A stretch of DNA of 64,000 nucleotides, taken from NCBI RefSeq assembly GCF_012726175.1, contig NZ_JAASAD010000002.1:372001-436000 (forward strand), written 5' to 3'. The position numbers and the translations under genes were made by a program. The notes below the pieces were generated by a model that was not told the origin of the DNA, made no database searches, and saw only the letters and a program-made list of their open reading frames with translations. This stretch comes from Micromonospora sp. HNM0581 (GTDB lineage Bacteria; Actinomycetota; Actinomycetes; Mycobacteriales; Micromonosporaceae). This document shows, one piece after another, positions 1-10,675 of this stretch; position 1 is the first letter of the stretch; each line of letters starts with the position of its first letter.

Positions 1-1368
1 CTGCGCCGCGCGGCGGCCGCAGGTCTCCTGGTGACCCCGGCCGTCGGCCTGCTCAGTGCCTGCGCTGGAAGCACGCCGAGCCAGAACGACGAGAGCGCCG
101 GAGAGAAGAGCGACGACAACCCCTTCGGTGTGCAGGACGGCAGCGCCCTGAAGGTGGTCGTCTTCAACGGCGGCTTGGGTGACGCCTGGGCCAAGGAGGA
201 CCAGGCGATCTTCAGCGCCAAGTACCCGGACGTCACCGTCAACATGAGCTCCACCCAGAAAATCAAGACCGAAGAGCAGCCCAAGATGGCGACGACGCCC
301 AGCGACGTCGTGATGAACGCCGGCGCCGACATGATGGACATCAGCACCCTGGTCAACGAGGGCGCCATCGAGCCGCTGGACGACCTGCTCGCCGCGCCCG
401 CCTGGGACAGCGAGGGCACCGTGGCCGACACGCTGCTGCCGGGCACCGTCGGTGACGGTACCTACCAGGGCAAGTTCTTCGTGGTGAACGTGGCATACAC
501 GGTCTGGGGCAACTGGTACAACTCGGTGCTGTTCGACAAGGAGAGCTGGACGCCGCCGAAAACCTTCGACGACTTCTTCGCCCTCGCCCCGAAGATCAAG
601 GCCAAGGGCATGGCCCCGTACGTGTACGACGCCGTGCACGGCTACTACCCGCGCTGGGCGCTGATGGCGACGGTCTGGAAGTCCGCCGGCAAGCAGGCCG
701 TCGTCGACATCGACAACCTCGAGGAGAACGCCTGGCGTGCCGAGGGCGTCCTACCGGCGCTGGAGGCGTGGGAGAAGCTGGTCAAGGACAAGCTGCTGCT
801 GCCCGGCAAGCTCGACCACACCCAGTCGCAGCAGGCCTGGCTCGACGGCAAGGCCGCCTTCATCCAAGTCGGCACCTGGCTGAAGAACGAGATGGCGGCG
901 ACCATCCCGCCGGGCTTCGAGATGAAGATCTCCGACTACTGGGGTCTGGGCGCCACCGACAAGGCTCCCGACGACGTCTACGCCGGTGCCGGCGAGGGCA
1001 TCGTCGTCCCAGCCAAGGCGCCGAACAAGGCCGCCGCCAAGGAGTTCCTGCGCGCGGTGCTCTCCAAGGCCGGCTCGACGAAGTTCGCCGAGCTGACCAA
1101 GTCCCTCGCGTCGACCAAGGGCTCCGGTGACAACGTGCAGGACGCCGCCCTCGCCAGCGCCAACGAGCTGATGAAGAACGCCAGTTCGGACCTGATCTCG
1201 ATCAAGCTCTGGAACTTCTACGCCGACCTGGACAAGGAAAGCCAGAACCTCTCCGCCGAGTTGATGGCCGGCCGGCTGACCGCCGCGCAGTTCGTCGACA
1301 AGATGCAGGCCGCCGCCGACAAGGTCGCGAACGACTCGTCGATCACCAAGCAGACCCGCGACGCCTGA
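1..1368 (+). CDS. ngcE: NgcE-like sugar-binding lipoprotein (5' partial)
   Basis: Solute-binding lipoprotein of a carbohydrate ABC importer. The reading frame is open from the first base, so the true start lies upstream of the window. Visible codons 1-20 give the end of a hydrophobic signal peptide with a lipobox (LSAC) and the lipidated Cys at codon 21. The mature part begins with the NPFGVQDGSALKVVVF region and contains VAYTVWGNWYN and LDHTQSQQAWLDGKAAFI segments that I recognise from NgcE, the GlcNAc/diacetylchitobiose-binding protein of Streptomyces. Two permease genes follow at once (gap of 23 bases), the ngcEFG order. The substrate is inferred from family resemblance; another amino-sugar or oligosaccharide is possible. 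Confidence 0.8.
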   Translation: MRRAAAAGLLVTPAVGLLSACAGSTPSQNDESAGEKSDDNPFGVQDGSALKVVVFNGGLGDAWAKEDQAIFSAKYPDVTVNMSSTQKIKTEEQPKMATTPSDVVMNAGADMMDISTLVNEGAIEPLDDLLAAPAWDSEGTVADTLLPGTVGDGTYQGKFFVVNVAYTVWGNWYNSVLFDKESWTPPKTFDDFFALAPKIKAKGMAPYVYDAVHGYYPRWALMATVWKSAGKQAVVDIDNLEENAWRAEGVLPALEAWEKLVKDKLLLPGKLDHTQSQQAWLDGKAAFIQVGTWLKNEMAATIPPGFEMKISDYWGLGATDKAPDDVYAGAGEGIVVPAKAPNKAAAKEFLRAVLSKAGSTKFAELTKSLASTKGSGDNVQDAALASANELMKNASSDLISIKLWNFYADLDKESQNLSAELMAGRLTAAQFVDKMQAAADKVANDSSITKQTRDA

Positions 1369-1391
1369 TCCGAACGGAAAGAGTGAGTCCC

Positions 1392-2333
1392 ATGCGGCAC
1401 GGTGTTGCACGTTTCGTCACGGGCTTCCTGGCCCTGCCGGTCGGGCTGTACCTCTTCTACGTGGTGTGGCCCTTCCTTCAGGCTGCCGGCTATTCGCTCA
1501 CCGACTGGGGTGGCTATTCCGACCGGCAGCAGTTCGTCGGCCTGGACAACTACCTCCGGCTGTTCACCGACGAGCTGATCAGGAAGGCGTTCTGGCACAA
1601 CGTCTTCTTCCTGATCACCGTGCCGCTGTTCACCATCGCGCTGGCCTTGTTCCTCGCGTTCCTGCTCAACGTGGGCGGACGCGAGGACAAGGCCGGCATC
1701 CGGGGCGTGTTCGGCTCCGGCCTCTACAAAGTGATCTTCTTCTTCCCGCAGGTGCTGTCCCTGGTCGTCATCGCCGTGATGTGGCAGCAGATCTACCGCG
1801 CCGACGGGCAAGGGCTGATCAATGGCGTACTGATGGGGATCGGGCTGGTCGACGAAGACGACCCGATCACCTTCATGTACGACCCGGAACCGTTCCTCGG
1901 CGTCCCGGCGGTGCTCTGGTGGCTGCTTCTGATCGCGGTCTGGAGCGGCGCCGGCTTCTACATGGTGCTCTTCTCGGCGGCGATGCAGTCGATCCCGAAG
2001 GACATCTACGAGGCAGCCATCCTGGACGGGGCCGGGCGCTTGCACACCTTCTTCCGGATCACGCTGCCACTGTTGCGGGACACCGTCTCGGTGGCCTGGG
2101 TCTACCTCGGCTTCATCGCGCTGGACATGTTCGCGCTCGTCTACATCATGACGCCGAGCCAGGGCGGCCCGAACCACGCCAGTGAGATCTTCGCCTCGGT
2201 GATCCATTTCAACGCGTTCCAGAAGGGTCAGTTCGGCTACGCCTGCGCGATCGCGGTGGCGTTGGCGATCTTCACGATCCTGCTGGCAGCGTTCCAGCTG
2301 AGGATCACCCGTCGTGAGCGCATCGAGTACTGA
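1392..2333 (+). CDS. ngcF: Sugar ABC transporter permease, NgcF-like
   Basis: Inner-membrane permease of the importer begun by the upstream lipoprotein gene; about 313 residues with six predicted membrane helices. The cytoplasmic EAA loop is visible as IYEAAILDGAGRLHTFFRITLPLL, the site that contacts the ATPase. I chose ATG 1392 because GGAAAGAG lies about 8 bases before it; the in-frame GTG at 1383 has that motif directly against it and is less likely. The gene overlaps no neighbour but is tightly coupled to the next permease. No ATPase follows, as in ngc operons that borrow a shared MsiK/SugC-type ATPase. Confidence 0.8.
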   Translation: MRHGVARFVTGFLALPVGLYLFYVVWPFLQAAGYSLTDWGGYSDRQQFVGLDNYLRLFTDELIRKAFWHNVFFLITVPLFTIALALFLAFLLNVGGREDKAGIRGVFGSGLYKVIFFFPQVLSLVVIAVMWQQIYRADGQGLINGVLMGIGLVDEDDPITFMYDPEPFLGVPAVLWWLLLIAVWSGAGFYMVLFSAAMQSIPKDIYEAAILDGAGRLHTFFRITLPLLRDTVSVAWVYLGFIALDMFALVYIMTPSQGGPNHASEIFASVIHFNAFQKGQFGYACAIAVALAIFTILLAAFQLRITRRERIEY

Positions 2334-2346
2334 GGAGGGCGGGACG

Positions 2347-3309
2347 ATGAGTACGCTGACCCAGACCCCGGGCGGTTCGGCCGGGCCCGGCCAGGCTCCG
2401 CCACCGGACCGTACGCGGGGCGGAAGCGCCACCATCGGGGGCAGCCGGGCCGGCGCGAGGTTCTTCAACGGCTTCTCGCACCTGTTCCTCGCCGTCTGGG
2501 CGGTCATGGTGATCTACCCACTGGTGTGGGTGGTGATGTCGGCGCTCAAGACCGACTCCGAGGTGATCCGCGAGCCGCTTTCACTGCTTCCGAAGCGGTT
2601 GCAGTGGGACAACTTCGCCCGCGTCTGGACCGAGGGAAACATCGGGTCGTTCTTCGTCAACACCGTCCTTGTGCTGACCGGCAGCATCTTCCTCACCATG
2701 CTGCTCGGCTCGATGGCCGCCTACGTACTGGCCCGGTACGACTTTCCCGGCAACCGGCTGATCTACTACATGTTCCTGTCCGGGCTGACCCTGCCGATCT
2801 ACCTGGCCGCGGTACCGCTGTTCAAGGGCGTCTACAACCTGGGCGTGACACTTCCCTTCCTCGGCCCGAACAGTCACCTCATGCTGATCCTGGTCTACGT
2901 GGCCTGGTCACTGGCGTTCACCGTTTTCTTCATGCACTCGTTCTTCCGTACCCTGCCCAACGCGATCGCCGAGGCCGGCATGGTCGACGGCGCATCGCAC
3001 AGCCGGCTGTTCTTCAGCGTGATGCTCCCGATGGCGAAGCCCGGACTGATCAGCATCGGCATCTTCAACGTCCTCGGTCAGTGGAACCAGTGGTACCTGC
3101 CGACCCTGCTCATGCAGTCGGTGGCCGGCGAACCGAAGAATCAGGTCATCTCGCAGGGCCTGATCGAGCTGTCGGTCAACCAGGGCTACCGCTTCGACTG
3201 GTCGGGCCTGTTCGCCGGGGTCACCATGGCGATGCTGCCGGTGCTGGTCGTCTACCTCGTCTTCCAGCGTCAGGTGCAGTCCGGTCTCACCGCCGGCGTC
3301 GGGAAGTAG
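2347..3309 (+). CDS. ngcG: Sugar ABC transporter permease, NgcG-like
   Basis: Second permease of the NgcEFG-type importer, about 320 residues, with a Pro/Gly-rich cytoplasmic N-terminus and six membrane segments. The EAA loop reads AIAEAGMVDGASHSRLFFSVMLPMAKP. ATG 2347 is preferred over the in-frame 2314 start because GAGGAGGGCGGG directly precedes it and the longer version would run deep into ngcF. It is the last gene of the operon: a small GC hairpin follows two bases after the stop codon. Confidence 0.8.
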   Translation: MSTLTQTPGGSAGPGQAPPPDRTRGGSATIGGSRAGARFFNGFSHLFLAVWAVMVIYPLVWVVMSALKTDSEVIREPLSLLPKRLQWDNFARVWTEGNIGSFFVNTVLVLTGSIFLTMLLGSMAAYVLARYDFPGNRLIYYMFLSGLTLPIYLAAVPLFKGVYNLGVTLPFLGPNSHLMLILVYVAWSLAFTVFFMHSFFRTLPNAIAEAGMVDGASHSRLFFSVMLPMAKPGLISIGIFNVLGQWNQWYLPTLLMQSVAGEPKNQVISQGLIELSVNQGYRFDWSGLFAGVTMAMLPVLVVYLVFQRQVQSGLTAGVGK

Positions 3310-3310
3310 C

Positions 3311-3327
3311 CCCGGCGTGACGCCGGG
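3311..3327. terminator. Bidirectional hairpin terminator
   Basis: CCCGGCG, a TGA loop, then CGCCGGG: a perfect 7-bp stem between the convergent ends of ngcG and the acetyltransferase gene. There is no T-run, which is usual in this kind of genome. Confidence 0.5.
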
Positions 3328-3342
3328 CGGTGGGGTTGGTGG

Positions 3343-4311
3343 TCAGTGGCCGATCAGCCGGTGCAGCCGGAGGAACGTCTCGGTGAACCCCAGCTTCGGC
3401 CAGGCGCGGGAGGAGAGCAGGTTGGTGACCCGCCAGTCGGTGACCACGCTGTCGTAACCGGTCGAGGCCGCCCAGTCGATGACGGTGGTGGCGAGGGCCT
3501 GTCCGGCGCCGACGCCGCGGGCGTGCGGCAGGACCGCCGCGAACCCGAGGAACCCGGCGTTCTCTGGGCGGGCCAGGCTCAGATGCGAGCTTGACTTCTC
3601 CAGGGCGCAGCCGATGGCGGATCCGATGACCTGGCCGTCCGCTTCGGCCACGAAGGTGGCGTACTCGGGGTTGTCGATGTCGACCGTCCATTCGGCGGTG
3701 GCCTCCTCAAGCGTGCCCACCGGGCCGGCTGAGAACGTCGGGGCCTGTCCCTGGTGCAGCGGCAGCTCGAGGTCAAGTCGGGCGAGCGTCGGAATATCCG
3801 CCCGGGTAGCCCGACGCACCGACAGCCCGTCCGGTGTGCCGGCTTGCGGCCGGACGGCGGGTCGGATGGCGTGTGCGTGCTGCTGGCCGAAGCCCAGCCG
3901 GAACCAGGCCCGCACCAGCTCCGCGTCATGTGCCGGAACGACGACGTAGTGCGCGGTGCGGCCCTCGTCGACCCAGCGGGCGGCGGCGAGCGCGTACAGG
4001 TCGCGCATCACCTCGGGGTCGGTGGCCGCCAGCCCGGCAGCCTCCACCCAGATGTTCGGCCCCCACAGCGATGCCGGTTTCGGGGCACCGAGGACGAAAC
4101 CCACCGGGACGCCGGCGCGACAGGCAACCGCCCCCGACGTGCCTTCCGACTCGTACGCGGCGGTCAGCTCGGCCCGCGCCGCAGCGGTGCCCTCGAATCG
4201 GGCGGACAGCAGCGGCTGGGCGGTACGGTGCCGGCGGTGCCGCTCGGCCAGCAACGTGGCGCAGGCAGCCAGGTCGGCGGCCGTGAACGGCCGTAGCTCG
4301 GTGCGAGGCAT
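3343..4311 (-). CDS. Tandem-domain GNAT N-acetyltransferase
   Basis: 322-residue protein with two GNAT folds. The C-terminal domain (about residues 160-322) is complete, with a DGQVIGSAIGCAL strand, then the acetyl-CoA loop region AVLPHARGVGAGQALATTVIDWA, matching the Q/RxxGxG/A signature. The N-terminal domain is more divergent (VGFVLGAPKPASLW). Such double GNAT proteins acetylate small amines or antibiotics, but the substrate cannot be read from sequence. On the minus strand TAGGGT lies 6 bases before ATG 4311 and no Shine-Dalgarno is visible, so the mRNA is probably leaderless and the start is well supported. It is divergent from the rifampicin monooxygenase gene. Confidence 0.8.
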   Translation of the reverse strand: MPRTELRPFTAADLAACATLLAERHRRHRTAQPLLSARFEGTAAARAELTAAYESEGTSGAVACRAGVPVGFVLGAPKPASLWGPNIWVEAAGLAATDPEVMRDLYALAAARWVDEGRTAHYVVVPAHDAELVRAWFRLGFGQQHAHAIRPAVRPQAGTPDGLSVRRATRADIPTLARLDLELPLHQGQAPTFSAGPVGTLEEATAEWTVDIDNPEYATFVAEADGQVIGSAIGCALEKSSSHLSLARPENAGFLGFAAVLPHARGVGAGQALATTVIDWAASTGYDSVVTDWRVTNLLSSRAWPKLGFTETFLRLHRLIGH

Positions 4312-4383
4312 GGCCGGACCCTACGCGCCGCCGCTGTCGTGGTCATCCTGGTTTCGTCGACGTGGGCAGGGCGGCGTCGCTGA

Positions 4384-6018
<1,635 letters not shown>

Positions 6019-6120
6019 CGTGCACGGAGAACGAGGAGGTCGGCAGGACGTACCAGACCCCGCTCGACGCCCATTCGCTACCCGAAGGGTCCCGGTCTGT
6101 CGCAGGGGCCGGGCAGAATC

Positions 6121-7800
6121 ATGTTCGTGCTGGTGGCGGTGCTGTCTGACGAGCGGGGCGGGGGAGTGCTGCAACCCCTCGACCCGGCCGGTGCGCCGCT
6201 GGGTAGAGCCGAACCGGTCGTCAATCTTCCCGCTGTGGTGGCCGCCCGGGAACGCACCGACAAGCCCCGCTGGGTGTGGGCGTCCGGGGCAGCGCTCTAT
6301 CCGACCCTGTTACGTGCCGGGGTCGTGGTGCAGCGGTGCCACGACGTGGAGTTGACCGAGGCACTGCTGCTCGGCTACGCGGGCCGGTGGGGCGAGCCCC
6401 GCGCCTTGGCGGCGGCTTGGGCGCGGTTGACCGGGGCGCCGGTGCCAGCCGATCCGCCGCCGCGCGTCGCCACTCCGCCCGGCGCCGGTCAGACCGCGCT
6501 CTTCGACGCCGTGCCGGGGCCGCCGGGTCCCGGCATTACCGCGCTGACCCGCGTGTACGCCGACCAGCTCTGCCGGGTTGCGATCACCGGTGACCCGGGG
6601 CGGTTTCGGCTGCTGGTGGCGGCCGAGTCGGCTGGTGCGTTGGTGGCGGCCGAGATGGGGGCGGCCGGGCTGCCCTGGCGGGCCGACGTGCACGACGCGG
6701 TGCTCGCCGATCTGCTGGGTGAGCCCTCGCCGGTGGGTGGGCCGCCGCGCCGGCTGGTGGAGCTGGCCGGGCTGATCGCCGCCGCGTTCGGGGTCCGGCA
6801 GGTCCACGCGGACAGCCCGGCCGAACTGCTGAAGGCGTTCGCCCGGGTCGGGGTGGAGCTGCCGAACACCCGGGCCTGGGTGCTGCGCGCGGTCGATCAT
6901 CCGGCGGTGCCGCTGGTGCTGGAGTACAAGGAGCTGTACCGGATCTGGACGGCGCACGGCCGGGCGTGGCGGGAAGCCTGGGTGCGCGACGGCCGGTTCC
7001 GGCCGGAGTACGTTCCCGGCGCGGTGGTGTCGGGGCGGTGGGCCACCCGGGGTGGTGGAGCGTTGCAGATCCCGAAGGTGATCCGGCGGGCGGTGGTGGC
7101 CGACCCGGGGTGGCGGTTCGTGGTGGCCGACGCCGGGCAGTTGGAGCCACGGGTGCTGGCCGCCGTTTCCGGTGACGTTCGCTTCGCCGCCGCCGGGGCG
7201 ACAGGTGACCTCTACGCCGCGCTGGCCCGCGACGCGTTCGGCGGTGATCGGGCCCGTGCCAAGCTCGCCCTTCTCGGCGCGATGTACGGGCAGACCGGCG
7301 GTGCTGCGGTGCCGGCCCTGGCGGTGCTGCGACGCAGCTACCCGACTGCGTTCGGCTACGTCGAGGCGGCGGCGCGGACCGGCGAGACGGGTGGGTTGGT
7401 GCGGTCCTGGTTGGGGCGGACCTGCCCGCCCGGCACGGCGGGACTCGGTGACGACGGCCAGGTGGACCCGGACGAGCCCGGTGAGGTCCAGCCGTCCCGG
7501 GCGCGGGCGATCCGTTCACGGGGCCGGTTCACTCGCAACTTCGTCGTCCAGGCGAGCGCGGCCGAGTGGGCGTCCACCCTGCTTGCGGTGCTTCGCGGTG
7601 AGTTGGCCGGTACCCGGGCAGAGCTGGTCTTCTTCCAACACGACGAGGTGATCGTGCACTGCCCCGCGGCGCAGGCCGGGCAGGTCGCCGAGGCCGTCGA
7701 GTGGGCCGGTCGACGGGCCACCGCGCTGCTGTTCGGTGACACTCCGGTCCGCTTTCCGCTTGATCTGTCCGTCGTGGAGTGTTACGCCGACGCGACGTGA
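6121..7800 (+). CDS. Family A DNA polymerase with exonuclease-like domain
   Basis: 559-residue protein of the actinobacterial 'bifunctional 3'-5' exonuclease/DNA polymerase' group: a PolA-like protein without the 5' nuclease. Polymerase motif A is DAGQLEPRVLAAVSGD (about residue 336), motif B is RAKLALLGAMYGQT (about 378) and motif C is QHDEVIVHCP (about 507) with the metal-binding Asp-Glu. The N-terminal 230 residues correspond to the exonuclease fold, but I cannot point to a full DEDD set, so proofreading is uncertain. It is an accessory polymerase in addition to Pol I, presumably in repair. ATG 6121 has no clear ribosome site; the family normally begins MxxxLV in this way. Confidence 0.75.
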   Translation: MFVLVAVLSDERGGGVLQPLDPAGAPLGRAEPVVNLPAVVAARERTDKPRWVWASGAALYPTLLRAGVVVQRCHDVELTEALLLGYAGRWGEPRALAAAWARLTGAPVPADPPPRVATPPGAGQTALFDAVPGPPGPGITALTRVYADQLCRVAITGDPGRFRLLVAAESAGALVAAEMGAAGLPWRADVHDAVLADLLGEPSPVGGPPRRLVELAGLIAAAFGVRQVHADSPAELLKAFARVGVELPNTRAWVLRAVDHPAVPLVLEYKELYRIWTAHGRAWREAWVRDGRFRPEYVPGAVVSGRWATRGGGALQIPKVIRRAVVADPGWRFVVADAGQLEPRVLAAVSGDVRFAAAGATGDLYAALARDAFGGDRARAKLALLGAMYGQTGGAAVPALAVLRRSYPTAFGYVEAAARTGETGGLVRSWLGRTCPPGTAGLGDDGQVDPDEPGEVQPSRARAIRSRGRFTRNFVVQASAAEWASTLLAVLRGELAGTRAELVFFQHDEVIVHCPAAQAGQVAEAVEWAGRRATALLFGDTPVRFPLDLSVVECYADAT

Positions 7801-8003
7801 GCAGCGTCGACGAACGTGGGCGTCGGATGCACCGGCAGGCAACTGTTCACCCGAATGCCGTGGTCTGTACATGTTTCAGACATGGGGAGTTCGTCCACGG
7901 CGGAAGGTGTCTCCCGCTGTTCCGGCGTACCTTGCGGTGTGCCACCCTGGCTCCGCGAACGTGACCATTGAGCTCGACATGACGTCGTTGTCCGGGAGGC
8001 GGC

Positions 8004-9107
8004 ATGGCCAGACGCGTCTTTCTGCACATCGGTGCGCCAAAGACGGGAAGCACCTACGTACAGAATGTGCTCTGGAAGAATCGTGCCGCCCTGCAGGAGG
8101 CGGGAATCCTGCTGCCGGGCAGCGTGGCGGCGCACGACCAAGCGATGGCCGATCTGCGCGCGGCGCCCTGGCGGGACAGCGACGCCTACTGGACGTGGGA
8201 CCGGCTCGCCGAGCAGGTACGGGACTGGCGCGGCGACGTGATCATCAGCAACGAGGGGCTGGGCGCGGCCACGGAGGCGCAGGCCGCCCGGGCGGTGGAG
8301 AGCCTGGAGGCCGCCGAGGTCCACGTCATCGCGGCCGGTCGTGACCTGTGGCGTACCTTCCCGTCCTTCTGGCAGCAGAGCATCCGGGCTCGTGCCGGCT
8401 GGCGGTTCGGCGCCTTCATGCGCGCCGTCGAGCAGGGCGGTGCCGAAGCCTTCTGGAACAGCCACACCGCGCCGAGCATGCTGCGCCGTTGGGGCGACCT
8501 GGTCCCTGCGACACACCGCTATCTGGTGACGGTACCGCCGTCCGGCGCGCCGCGGGATCTGCTGTGGCGTCGGTTCGCCGGGATCCTCCAGATTCCGGAC
8601 GGGCTGTGTGAGCTGGCGGAACCCACCTCCAACCCGTCGCTCGGCGCGGCCGAGATCGAACTCCTTCGCCGGGTCAACCTGGCGTTGGGCGACAACTATC
8701 CGCTGCGTACGCCGTACCAGAAGGTGGTCCACCGGCACCTGGTCGACGCCGTGCTCAAGAAGCGCGAGGGGGTGAGCTTCGGCGTCGGTCTGGACCGGGC
8801 GGACTGGGTGCGGGAAAAGGCGGAGCAGCAGATCAGGGAACTACAGGACTACCCGTGCCAGGTCGTCGGCGACCTCGACGAGCTGCGGCCGACTGCGATG
8901 CGGCAGAGCATCAGCCCCGACGAACTGGACGACCACCAGCTGCTCCAGGTCGCCATCGAGACGATCGTCGGCATGCTGGCACACACCGATGCCCTCAGCC
9001 AGCGGCCAGAGGCCGAACACGACGACGTCAACGTTCTCAGCCGGCTCCGAACTCGCGCTGGTGGCGTCAGACGTCGGCTGCGCCGGGTCACCCGTCGCGA
9101 ATCGTAG
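8004..9107 (+). CDS. Sulfotransferase-family protein
   Basis: 367 residues. The N-terminus RVFLHIGAPKTGSTYVQNVL carries the 5'-phosphosulfate-binding loop (GAPKTGST, residues 10-17) typical of PAPS-dependent sulfotransferases. RDLWRTFPSFWQQSI around residue 115 fits the 3'-phosphate-binding region. The C-terminal third is charged and unassigned. ATG 8004 follows GGGAGG at good distance. The acceptor is unknown; the following mannosyltransferase genes make a cell-envelope glycan possible, but that is only a neighbourhood inference. Confidence 0.7.
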   Translation: MARRVFLHIGAPKTGSTYVQNVLWKNRAALQEAGILLPGSVAAHDQAMADLRAAPWRDSDAYWTWDRLAEQVRDWRGDVIISNEGLGAATEAQAARAVESLEAAEVHVIAAGRDLWRTFPSFWQQSIRARAGWRFGAFMRAVEQGGAEAFWNSHTAPSMLRRWGDLVPATHRYLVTVPPSGAPRDLLWRRFAGILQIPDGLCELAEPTSNPSLGAAEIELLRRVNLALGDNYPLRTPYQKVVHRHLVDAVLKKREGVSFGVGLDRADWVREKAEQQIRELQDYPCQVVGDLDELRPTAMRQSISPDELDDHQLLQVAIETIVGMLAHTDALSQRPEAEHDDVNVLSRLRTRAGGVRRRLRRVTRRES

Positions 9108-9253
9108 CCGGGAACGACGCCGGCATGTCCGAACCGGCGAGGGACCGGGCGCGGTGACCCGTCGGCCGGTACCCGCTGAGCGGACACCCGCGAGTTCCCT
9201 GTTGACCGAACGGTAGCCGTCTCACGGTCAGCTCGTACTGCCACCATGCCCCG

Positions 9254-10675
9254 GTGCTGACACCGAGGAGCGTCTCCGCGTACCGGCTTCTGGGCGGGGC
9301 GGGAACCGCCCTGCTGGCGGTCGCCGGTTGCGGTGCCGGTGCCCTGCCGGTGCGGGACGTCCTCTGGTGGACGGCCCTCCGCCACGCCGACCGGCCCACG
9401 CTGGCTGCCGGCTACGCCGGCCTGACCCTGCTCGCGCTGGCCTGGTGGTGGGCCGGCCGTGACCTGTGTCGTCCCGGCCGCACAACGGACAGCCCCGCCT
9501 CCGTGCGCGGTGCGGCCCTCACGCTGGCCTGGTGGGCCGCACCGTTGTTGCTGGCGCCGCCCATGTTCTCCCGTGACGTCTACAGCTACCTGGCCCAGGG
9601 TGCGATGGTCCTGGCCGACCTGGACGTCTACCGGGTCGGGGTGGCGCATCTCGGTGGACCCCTCGCCGTCGAGGTGCCGCAGATGTGGCAGCAGACGCCA
9701 GCGCCGTACGGGCCGGTCTTCCTGTCCCTCGCCGCCGGAGTTTCCTGGCTCACCGGCGGGCACCTCACGCTCGGTGTGTTCACCTTGAGGCTCGTTGCAC
9801 TGGTCGGCGTGGCACTGATCGTCGTCAACCTGCCGAGCGTGGCGCAGCACTGCGGCGTCGACCCCGCTGGCGCGCTCTGGCTGGGGGTGCTCAACCCGCT
9901 CGTGCCGCTGCATCTGGTCGCGGGTGCCCACAACGAGGCGGTGATGCTGGGACTGCTCGTGTTCGGCCTCCGGCTGGCACTTTCCGACCGGTTCGCCGTG
10001 GCGACCGTACTGGTCACGCTCGCCGGGCTGGTCAAGGTGCCGGCGCTGCTGGGTCTGCTGGTGGTGGGCGCGCTCGCCACCCGGCGTCTCGGTACCCGTC
10101 CGGCGGCGCTGCGGGTCGTCGGCCTCTCGGTGGCCAGCGGTGTGGCGGTGACCTGGGCGAGCGGAATCGGCTACGGCTGGGTCGGCGCCCTCGCCACACC
10201 GGTGTACCGGCACAGCTGGTCCATCTCGACCGCCCTCGGCCGGTGCGCTCAGCGGCTCGCGGATTCGCTCGACCTGGAGCTGGGCGACGCGCCGATGCGC
10301 GCCGGGGTTCTGGTGGGTCTGCTGGGTCTGTTCGCCGTCGCGGTGATCGCCTGGTACCAGCGACACCGGATGGGTCCGTCGTACGCCGTCGGCCTGGTCC
10401 TACTGGCCGTGGCGCTGCTCGGCCCGGCCACCCGGCCCTGGTACGTGCTGTGGGGGCTGGTGCTGCTTGCCGCGGCGGCACCGGACGGGCGGTTGCGGCA
10501 GGCGGCGTCGTTCGCGGTGACGGTGCTGGCGTTCGCGGTCCTGCCCAGCGGTTTCGGTCCGGACTTCGTTCAGGTGGTGCTCGCAGCGGTCGGGGTGTTC
10601 ACCGGGCTGGCCGCCGCCGCTGTGGTGGGACTTCTCACCCGTCCCGTTGCACTGGCCCTGGTGGGGCGCCGATGA
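9254..10675 (+). CDS. mptB: Polyprenol-phosphomannose alpha-1,6-mannosyltransferase, MptB-like
   Basis: Multi-spanning membrane glycosyltransferase of 473 residues with about twelve hydrophobic segments. The first loop after the early helices has FSRDVYSYLAQGAM, the acidic motif of GT-C enzymes that bind polyprenyl-phosphate sugars, and AGAHNEAVMLGLLVFGLRLAL and VKVPALLGL are typical of the MptA/MptB family, which extends lipomannan cores in the outer leaflet. GTG 9254 is the only reasonable start, since an upstream ATG at 9246 runs into a stop after three codons. Its stop overlaps the next start (ATGA), so the pair is translationally coupled. Confidence 0.75.
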   Translation: MLTPRSVSAYRLLGGAGTALLAVAGCGAGALPVRDVLWWTALRHADRPTLAAGYAGLTLLALAWWWAGRDLCRPGRTTDSPASVRGAALTLAWWAAPLLLAPPMFSRDVYSYLAQGAMVLADLDVYRVGVAHLGGPLAVEVPQMWQQTPAPYGPVFLSLAAGVSWLTGGHLTLGVFTLRLVALVGVALIVVNLPSVAQHCGVDPAGALWLGVLNPLVPLHLVAGAHNEAVMLGLLVFGLRLALSDRFAVATVLVTLAGLVKVPALLGLLVVGALATRRLGTRPAALRVVGLSVASGVAVTWASGIGYGWVGALATPVYRHSWSISTALGRCAQRLADSLDLELGDAPMRAGVLVGLLGLFAVAVIAWYQRHRMGPSYAVGLVLLAVALLGPATRPWYVLWGLVLLAAAAPDGRLRQAASFAVTVLAFAVLPSGFGPDFVQVVLAAVGVFTGLAAAAVVGLLTRPVALALVGRR

